Source of the DNA: Eimeria necatrix
Taxonomy: Eukaryota; Apicomplexa; Conoidasida; Eucoccidiorida; Eimeriidae
Reading direction: 5' to 3'
Assembly (NCBI RefSeq): GCF_000499385.1
Contig: NW_013651875.1
Coordinates: 1 to 11,655, forward strand
DNA length: 11,655 nt
A program made the translations under genes and the position numbers. Each line of letters begins with the position of its first letter. The stretch's first letter is position 1. This document shows positions 6,716 to 11,655 of the stretch, piece after piece. A model generated the notes under the pieces. It saw nothing but the letters and a program-made list of their open reading frames with translations, searched no databases and had not been told where the DNA came from.

Positions 6716-7400
6716 CTCTCTCTTTAGCTTTCCTTCTCTTTTGCTGCAACTTATTACTTCTATTATTTGCAAATCAGTAACTTTCTCCCCCAGTTCTCGA
6801 AGCTCTTGCTCTACAGATTGCTCTACAGACATCCCCTTTATGTAGAGTCCCCATGGGAACCCTTAAGTCGGGTTTCTGTGCTGCTTTTTGCTTCTCTTGC
6901 TGCTGTTTTTCTGCTGCTGCTGCTGCTGCTTGTGCTGCTGCTGCTGCTTCTGCAGAAATTTTCCCCAGAGCCTCAGGTTGCTGACCGCCCCGGATACGCC
7001 GCGTTCGGTTTCCTGCAAGAAAAAGCTTGTGTTCTCGTCTTTGTCATTTTTAAGTTTATTATCATTTTAAATGGAGTTGAATCTTTCTATAATAAGACAT
7101 AAAGGCAGACACCTGCTTCTGTGTGCTCTCTCCGGCCCCACATCAGAGCAGCCACCAGGGCTCAAACGGAGAGAAATCGGAGGCTTAGATTGACAAAGGT
7201 TTTGTCTTTATTTTGTGAAAATGGATTTAAAGAAGAAGCAATTACTTTTTCAATGATAGCTCTCCCTTGTTGCTGCTGGCTTCAAAGTGGGCAGCGCCGC
7301 GCAGCCTCGGGGCTCAGCTTCAACACACTCAGACTGAACTTTAGTGTGCAAACTCGTGCTATTTTGCTGCCATCTAGTGGCAGTTGATCTTTTGTGTTTT
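6716..7400. other. Mixed stretch with short CTG tract, no supported gene
   Basis: A broken CTG tract lies at about 6911-6950. A plus frame (6767-7102, 111 codons, non-ATG start) reads through it as poly-Leu and then into an unrepetitive tail; I see no domain or initiator. The rest is AT-rich. Confidence 0.4.
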
Positions 7401-7437
7401 TAGATAATTGCTCTAGTTCAAAGGAAGGGCGGTGGCG

Positions 7438-7458
7438 CTGCTGCTGCTGCTGCTGCTG
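7438..7458. repeat. (CTG)7 tract
   Basis: Seven perfect CTG units at the left border of the CAG-rich block that runs to about 8350. Confidence 0.95.
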
Positions 7459-7563
7459 CCTTGCCGACAGACCGCCAGCAGCCAACACACCATATTGCAG
7501 CAGCGCAGGCCTACGCATGCATGTGCACATAAAAGCGCCCAAGAGATATTCAACAGAAGTTGA

Positions 7564-7917
7564 TGCAGCAGCAAACAGCACTGCTGCTGCTTCTGTCGCT
7601 GCTGCACTCTGTGGACGGCGCCGACAGCTGTCGTCGAGACTGCAGCAGCAGCAGCTGCAGCAGCAGCAACTGCAGCAGCGGCTGCATCTAGGGTTACAGC
7701 ATCGCTTGTTGTTGTTGTTGACCGGAAAGCAGCAGCAGTAGCCTCTATATTCAGGACTGCAGCGGCAGCAGCCTGCCTAGCCAAGTCTGCAGCAGCAGCT
7801 GCTGCCCTCCATACAGCAGCAGCAGCAGCCTGCCTAGCCAAGTCTGCAGCAGCAGCTGCTGCCCTCCATACAGCAGCAGCAGCAGCTGCCGCTGCTGCAG
7901 ATCTCTTTTCGTATTGA
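7564..7917 (+). CDS. Candidate Ala-rich exon containing a 19-residue tandem duplication
   Basis: No family recognised. One plus frame is open from a TGA at 7561 to a TGA at 7915-7917 with no ATG. From about 7624 it reads Ala-rich sequence broken by non-repeat segments (ASRVTASLVVVVDRK, VASIFRT, CLAKSA, ALHT) and uses several Ala codons, not only GCA. Two identical 19-residue units come from the exact 57-bp duplication. The neighbouring plus frames overlap in steps: 7394-7741 ends before it and 7914-8120 begins where it stops. That could mean several exons or a frameshifted decayed gene. Minus-strand Ala/Leu frames are open here as well, so strand is uncertain. Confidence 0.25.
   Translation, partial: CSSKQHCCCFCRCCTLWTAPTAVVETAAAAAAAAATAAAAASRVTASLVVVVDRKAAAVASIFRTAAAAACLAKSAAAAAALHTAAAAACLAKSAAAAAALHTAAAAAAAAADLFSY
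7765..7884. repeat. Exact 57-bp tandem duplication
   Basis: The segments 7771-7827 and 7828-7884 are identical base for base, each running from GCCTGCCTAGCC to a short CAG run. Homology extends left over GCAGCA to 7765. The length is 19 codons, so every open frame is preserved. The lack of any difference suggests a recent event. Confidence 0.97.
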
Positions 7918-8120
7918 AAGGCACAGCAGGGCCTCCAGCGGACTCAGAAGCGCCGGTATTTGCTGCAGCAGAAGCCGCAGAAGCTGCCACAACTGCAACA
8001 GCAGCAGCAGCAGCAGCAGCAGCAAAGTGCTTCAGGATGGTGCCAAAATGGCTTCGTTCAGCTCAGTGCTCTTACCTCTTCACTCCTATTCCTCCCCAGT
8101 GGGTCCCGCGGTTGCAGTAG
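7914..8120 (+). CDS. Candidate Ala/Glu-rich exon with unique C-terminus
   Basis: The frame runs to a stop ending at 8120. It starts without ATG and reads AGPPADSEAPVFAAAEAAEA, then an Ala run over (CAG)8 at 7999-8022, then a non-repetitive tail (KCFRMVPKWLRSAQCSYLF). The mix of residues looks protein-like, but no domain is known to me. It begins where the preceding candidate (7564-7917) stops. An alternative plus frame has ATG at 8048 and continues past a strong acceptor-like site, a pyrimidine tract ending CCTCCCCAG at 8091-8099. Confidence 0.22.
   Translation: MKGTAGPPADSEAPVFAAAEAAEAATTATAAAAAAAAKCFRMVPKWLRSAQCSYLFTPIPPQWVPRLQ
7999..8022. repeat. (CAG)8 tract
   Basis: Eight perfect CAG units. 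Confidence 0.95.
8068..8099 (+). other. Strong splice-acceptor-like site
   Basis: A long C/T-rich run (CTCTTACCTCTTCACTCC and on) ends in CCTCCCCAG at 8099, just before GC-rich, Ala-coding sequence. It matches the eukaryotic 3' splice-site consensus and suggests that any gene in this block is on the plus strand. No matching donor has been fixed. Confidence 0.35.
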
Positions 8121-8192
8121 CTGCTGCTGCTGTTGCTGCTGCAGCTGCTGCAGGTCTGTGCACGCCCACGCCGAGGTTTAGAGCTCCAGGCC

Positions 8193-8221
8193 TAGGGTTT
8201 AGGGTTTAGGGTTTAGGGTTT
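8193..8221 (+). repeat. Interstitial telomere-like repeat, TTTAGGG x4
   Basis: Four perfect 7-base units, G-rich strand on plus. This is the plant-type repeat also used at apicomplexan telomeres. Confidence 0.97.
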
Positions 8222-8407
8222 GCGCGTGCGGCTGTCAGGGCGGGGAGCAGCGACTGCAGCAAAGCCTGCAGGGGCCCCCCATGTTGATGACTCCGCAAAC
8301 AGCAAAGCGGCTGCTGCAGCAGCACAAGGAGTGGCAGTTTGCTGCTGTTTTTACTGGGGGGGGCCTCTCTGTGGCAGCAACTTTCCCTCAACCGGCGAAT
8401 CTTCTGT

Positions 8408-8461
8408 AACCCTAAACCCTCAATTAGGGTTTCAGCGCTTAACACTAACCCTAAACCCTAA
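8408..8461 (-). repeat. Telomere-like AAACCCT repeats with internal inversion
   Basis: C-rich units at 8408-8420 and 8447-8461 flank one inverted unit, AGGGTTT at 8426-8432. AAACCCT at 8414-8420 and that AGGGTTT form a 7-bp stem with a 5-base loop. Confidence 0.9.
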
Positions 8462-8524
8462 AGAAACCTCCAGCTACTTAACTTGCTGCCGCAGGCCTGC
8501 ATGCACGAAATTAGCCGCTTGCTA

Positions 8525-9030
8525 GGCCCCGCGCAAGTGCTGGAGTTGAGGCCTAGCTAGCTAGCGAGCTAGCTAGCTAGCTAGCTAGCTAGCGAGCTAG
8601 CTAGCTAGCTAGCTAGCTAAATAGCTAGGTGGCTAGCTAGCTAGGTGGGCCGCACAGCCAAGTGACCCGGGTCTTGAGGTCTAACTAGCTAGCCAGATAG
8701 AACCCACAGCGAAGGGGTCCTAAGGCCTGGACTTGAGGGCTAGTTATCTAGCTAGCTAGCTAGCTAGCTGGCTAGCTAGCTAGCTAGGCCCCACAGTGAA
8801 GTGACCCCAAGTCCTGGGCTTGAGGCACAGCTAGCTAGCTAGCTAGGCGCCACACCAGAGTGACCCTAAGTCCTGGGCTTAGGGCCTAGTTCGCTAGCTG
8901 GACCCCACACTGAAGTGGCCCTATGTGCTTTGTTTGAAGCCTAGCTAGCTAGCCAGCTAGCTAGCTAGCTAGCTAGCTAGCTAGCTAGGTGGGCCCCACA
9001 CCGAAGTGACCCCAAGTGCTGCTCTTTTGC
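8525..9030. repeat. Compound minisatellite: conserved GC core with variable (GCTA)n tail, seven units
   Basis: Units begin near 8525, 8645, 8700, 8787, 8846, 8901 and 8990. Each has a core resembling CCCCACACTGAAGTGACCC, then AAGTCCTGGGCTTGAGGCC, followed by TAGC repeats of differing number. The shortest units are about 55-59 bases; longer ones (87-120) differ mainly by extra GCTA units. The first unit has a deletion in the core and the last lacks a GCTA tail, passing into CTTTTGCTGCAGG. Confidence 0.85.
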
Positions 9031-9120
9031 TGCAGGTCGCTGGCCCAAGCTTTCGACAGCCGCGAAAAAACTGTAGCGGAGGGGGTTTGCTTTTTGGGGC
9101 ACAGGTACCCCGTGACCAGG

Positions 9121-9168
9121 TAGGGTTTAGGGTTTAGGGTTTAGGGTTTAGGGTTTAGGGTTTAGGGT
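9121..9168 (+). repeat. Interstitial telomere-like repeat, TTTAGGG about x7
   Basis: 48 bases of perfect TAGGGTT register, the longest such array in the window, with degenerate units (CTAGGGTTTAGCAGGG and TAGGGCTAGGGTTT) continuing to about 9216. Confidence 0.97.
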
Positions 9169-9307
9169 GCAGCTCTAGGGTTTAGCAGGGCAAGCTGCAA
9201 TTAGGGCTAGGGTTTGGGCCCTCAGGTTTTCCCCCTTTTTGATTATTTGCCGACGAGGCACTGGAGAAGACACGGAGGGTCTCGCCATACTGAAGGTAAC
9301 GGCCCGC

Positions 9308-9342
9308 AAACCCTAAACCCTAAACCCTAAACCCTAAACCCT
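9308..9342 (-). repeat. Interstitial telomere-like repeat, AAACCCT x5, opposite orientation
   Basis: Five perfect units on the C-rich strand, 139 bases after the TTTAGGG array and facing it. Confidence 0.97.
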
Positions 9343-9456
9343 AGTTTTTGCCTTCACAAGTGCAGAACAAAAGGCGGAAGTGTCTTCTTCAGCAAATGCT
9401 TAATGGTGTTGTCTTAAAGGCGCTTAATAGGGCTGCCGCTCTTGAGCCTGTATTAC

Positions 9457-9660
9457 TAGCTGCTGCTAGCTGCTGCTAGCTGCTGCTAGCTGCAGCTAGC
9501 TGCTGCTAGCTGCAGCGAGCTGCTGCTAGCTGTGGCTAGTTGCTGCTCGCTGCTGCTAGCTCCTGCTGGCTGCTGCTAGTTGTAGCTCGCTGGTGCTACC
9601 TGCTGCTACCTGCTGCTAGTTGCTGCTCGCTGCTGCTAGCTGCTGCTAGCTGCTGCAGCA
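9457..9660. repeat. 10-bp tandem array TGCTGCTAGC, about 20 units
   Basis: Nineteen full units at 9461-9650 with partial units at both ends and no length change, so the period is exactly 10. Several units are perfect; others have one to four changes. Units ending AGT followed by a unit ending TCGC recur at 9531/9541, 9571/9581 and 9611/9621, a 40-bp higher-order period. Confidence 0.95.
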
Positions 9661-9680
9661 GCTAGTCTGGGGTTCCCGGG

Positions 9681-9683
<3 letters not shown>

Positions 9684-9713
<30 letters not shown>
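9684..9713. repeat. (CAG)10 tract
   Basis: Ten perfect CAG units shortly after the 10-bp array. Confidence 0.95.
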
Positions 9714-9714
<1 letters not shown>

Positions 9715-9864
9715 TTGAGAGCAGCAATTTGCGTTGGGGCCTCCTCAGGGCTCTTCGCGAATGGGGGAAGATTTGCTGCTGCTCGCGGTGTACAGACCCC
9801 CGGCTGTTTCGGCCTCAGCAGTTGCCCAGATGCGCCGCTTCTTTGTTTCCCACTGTAAGGCGCT

Positions 9865-10057
9865 GGCTAGCTAGCTAGCTAGCCAGCTAGCTAGCTGGCT
9901 AGCTGGCTAGCTGGCTAGATAGCTGGCTCGCTTGGTCGTTAGCTACCGAGTGGCAGTTTCAGCAACCCCGCTAGCCAACTCGGTAGATTGCTCTCTTGCG
10001 CGGTAGCTAGCCGGCCAGCTAGCTAGCTAGCTAGCTAGCTAGCTAGCCAGCCAGCTC
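9865..10057. repeat. (GCTA)n tract in two blocks around a hairpin
   Basis: GCTA/GCTG units at about 9865-9932 and again at about 10006-10050. Between them CTACCGAGT (9943-9951) pairs with ACTCGGTAG (9978-9986), and GGC/GCC extends the stem past one bulged base. Confidence 0.88.
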
Positions 10058-10180
10058 CGTGTGGGCACTCTGAAATGCTGCTGAGCTGGTCCACTCTAGA
10101 AATAGCTAGCTGCCTCTCCTGGCCCCAACAGGCGACAGCTAGCCAAGGGCTTTCCTGCATAGACGCTTAAGTGCTGCTCT

Positions 10181-10212
10181 CTAGCTAGCTAGCTAGCTGA
10201 CTAGCTAGCTGC
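10181..10212. repeat. Short (TAGC)n tract
   Basis: About eight TAGC units with one interruption (TGAC). Confidence 0.9.
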
Positions 10213-10313
10213 AAATGTGGCTGCGTTTCCTCAGTGGGCACACTGCCGATATGGGGGCCCCCAAAGGACATTCAGCTGCTGCTCTCACAGCAGCGGCAGG
10301 CAGAGAAAGCGGG

Positions 10314-10363
<50 letters not shown>

Positions 10364-10466
10364 AAGGGCGGTGACCGCGAAGGGAGCTATGAGCTGCTCC
10401 CAGCAGCTAGCCAACAATGACTCAGCTAGCCATGGGGTGCGTCCGCTGGCGCGGCTAGCTAGCTAG
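10205..10466. other. Overlapping open frames around (CTG)15; gene not resolved
   Basis: On plus, an ATG at 10215 opens 83 codons that begin MWLRFLSGHTADMGAPKGHS and then pass into poly-Cys through the tract. On minus, a frame ending at 10205 without ATG reads LIAPFAVTALD, 15 Gln, then HPLSLPAAAVRAAAECPLGA. Both flanks look protein-like; they cannot both be right and neither has a known domain. Poly-Gln is a more usual protein repeat than poly-Cys, which slightly favours minus. Confidence 0.2.
10316..10360. repeat. (CTG)15 tract
   Basis: Fifteen perfect CTG units, the longest pure single-orientation tract in the window. Confidence 0.96.
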
Positions 10467-10520
10467 CTAACCAGCTGGCTCGGTGGCTGGCTAGCTGGCC
10501 GGTGCGGCAGCTAGCTAGCT
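10453..10520. repeat. Degenerate (GCTA)n tract
   Basis: GCTAGCTAGCTAGCTA at the left, then GCTGGCTC and GCTGGCTA variants, ending in AGCTAGCTAGCTC. Confidence 0.8.
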
Positions 10521-10648
10521 CAGGCCCCGCTTTTTGCTGTTTGCTGCCTAGGCGCAGTTTGATTATATAGCTGCTGCAGCAAAAGCACACCGCTGCAGCA
10601 AAGGACTTTTTCATTTTTCTAAACCCTCCTCTGTCTAGACCCTGCTCT

Positions 10649-10674
10649 AAACCCTAACCCTAAACCCTAACCCT
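10649..10674 (-). repeat. Telomere-like repeat alternating 7- and 6-base units
   Basis: AAACCCT, AACCCT, AAACCCT, AACCCT in strict alternation, unlike the other arrays, which are pure 7-mers. Confidence 0.95.
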
Positions 10675-10966
10675 AGTCCAGCAAACCCCAGCCATAGCAG
10701 CCTTAGCAGCAGCAGCACAAAGAGCTTCACCAGCAGCAGCAGCACGAGAAGCCCCAGCAGCAGTAGCAGTCCCAACAGCAGCAGCCGTAGCAGCCTCCGC
10801 AGCAGCAAGAGCTTTACCACTATCAGCAGCAGCAGCAGCGCTACCATCAGCAGCAGCAGCGTTACCATCAGCAGCAGCAGAAACACCACAACCATCACCA
10901 GCAGCGCCATCAGCAGCAGCAGCAAAACGCCCCCTCAGGAAGCCCTACGAAGGCCTAAAGCTCTAA
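10664..10966 (+). CDS. Candidate 3'-terminal Ala/Pro-rich exon
   Basis: No family recognised. A plus frame is open from a TAA inside the telomere-like repeat (10661-10663) to TAA at 10964-10966, about 100 codons with no ATG. It reads Ala-rich sequence with regular Pro, Ser, Leu, Arg and Glu (AQRASPAAAAREAPAAVAVP, then ALPSAAA twice) and ends in a basic tail KRPLRKPYEGLKL. The two 21-bp units in it differ by one base, which is synonymous in this frame. The AT-rich DNA right after the stop would suit a 3' UTR. Ser-rich and Gln/His-rich plus frames and a minus Leu-rich frame are also open. If real, it is probably a last exon, with an acceptor near CCCTAG or CCAG at 10671-10681. Confidence 0.3.
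   Translation, partial: TLTLVQQTPAIAALAAAAQRASPAAAAREAPAAVAVPTAAAVAASAAARALPLSAAAAALPSAAAALPSAAAETPQPSPAAPSAAAAKRPLRKPYEGLKL
10824..10925. repeat. 21-bp CAG-containing minisatellite
   Basis: About five units of (CAG)4 followed by CGCTACCAT or variants (CGTTACCAT, AAACACCAC, AACCATCACCAGCAGCGCCAT). The period is a multiple of three, so open frames are kept. Confidence 0.8.
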
Positions 10967-11133
10967 TTTTTAATTAAATTCCTTTTGATCATAATATAGA
11001 AAAAAAAAAGTGCTGAAGTGCTACACTTTCTACGGGTTTACTAGTGCAGACGTGGGGTGTACGTACACCTGGGCTCCGCTGCTTCCCTCCTACTCGTTTC
11101 TGCGCGGCTGCTGGCTTAGCGCTGCCCGCTCAC

Positions 11134-11161
11134 AAACCCTAAACCCTAAACCCTAAACCCT
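11134..11161 (-). repeat. Telomere-like repeat AAACCCT x4
   Basis: Four perfect units on the C-rich strand. Confidence 0.97.
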
Positions 11162-11198
11162 AGGCGCTAGGGCTGCAAGAGCCCTCCGCCGAGTTCCG

Positions 11199-11212
11199 AA
11201 ACCCTAAACCCT
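11199..11212 (-). repeat. Telomere-like repeat AAACCCT x2
   Basis: Two perfect units in the same orientation as the array 37 bases before. Confidence 0.9.
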
Positions 11213-11366
11213 AGCTGGGGGTTTGCGTGGAAGGCCAGCGCAGGCGGTGTAGCCCCGACTGCAGTTGAAAGTGAGAAATGAAGTTTGGGGTCTACTTGCA
11301 GCAGGAGCTGCAGCAGCTGCTTGCTGCTGCTGCTGCTACTGCGGCCGCGCTCGCAGCCGCAGCTGA

Positions 11367-11655
<289 letters not shown>

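Noticed and set aside
10647..10925. 92-codon minus frame almost all Leu, Val and Met
   Set aside because: Composition follows from CTG/CAT repeats read antisense; no initiator context or variety. The plus Ala/Pro frame is more protein-like.

Overview
The window looks like nuclear DNA of a coccidian apicomplexan, most likely an Eimeria species. Three things point there: very many (CAG/CTG)n tracts that read as runs of Ala, Gln, Ser or Leu; scattered interstitial copies of the 7-base telomere-type repeat TTTAGGG/AAACCCT; and eukaryote-style tRNA genes with internal A and B boxes and T-run terminators. The genus call is inferred from this pattern, not from a recognised protein. No rRNA, CRISPR array, bacterial operon or recognisable transposase was found.

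Layout. (1) Positions 1-730 are GC-rich. They hold the best protein gene of the window, on the minus strand and running off the left edge: an ATG at 402 opens a secretory-type N-terminus followed by a Glu/Ala-rich and then Pro/Gly-rich protein. (2) Positions 1188-1612 hold three tandem tRNA-Phe(GAA) genes separated by long CTG or CAG/CTG tracts. Two more copies lie at 2265-2337 and 6643-6715. All five share one body and an unusual G at the discriminator position. (3) Positions 1690-7400 are mostly AT-rich, low in repeats and without convincing genes, apart from an Ala-rich exon-like block near 3460-3727 and a stop-interrupted frame at 5393-5830. (4) Positions 7400-8530 are CAG-rich, with successive Ala-rich frames and an exact 57-bp duplication. 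(5) Positions 8190-10680 are almost pure repeat: telomere-like arrays in both orientations, a GCTA-tailed minisatellite, a 10-bp array, (GCTA)n and CAG tracts. (6) Positions 10660-11655 have further exon-like Ala/Gln-rich frames, telomere-like repeats and a plus-strand frame that runs off the right edge.

Few genes are certain: five tRNAs (very sure) and one partial secreted protein (fairly sure). The other coding calls are low-confidence exon candidates, because CAG tracts keep all six frames open and imitate coding sequence. I see no operon-like cooperation and no clear new enzymatic system. The novelty lies in the tRNA-Phe array with its G73, the edge-truncated secreted protein, and the layered repeat architecture.
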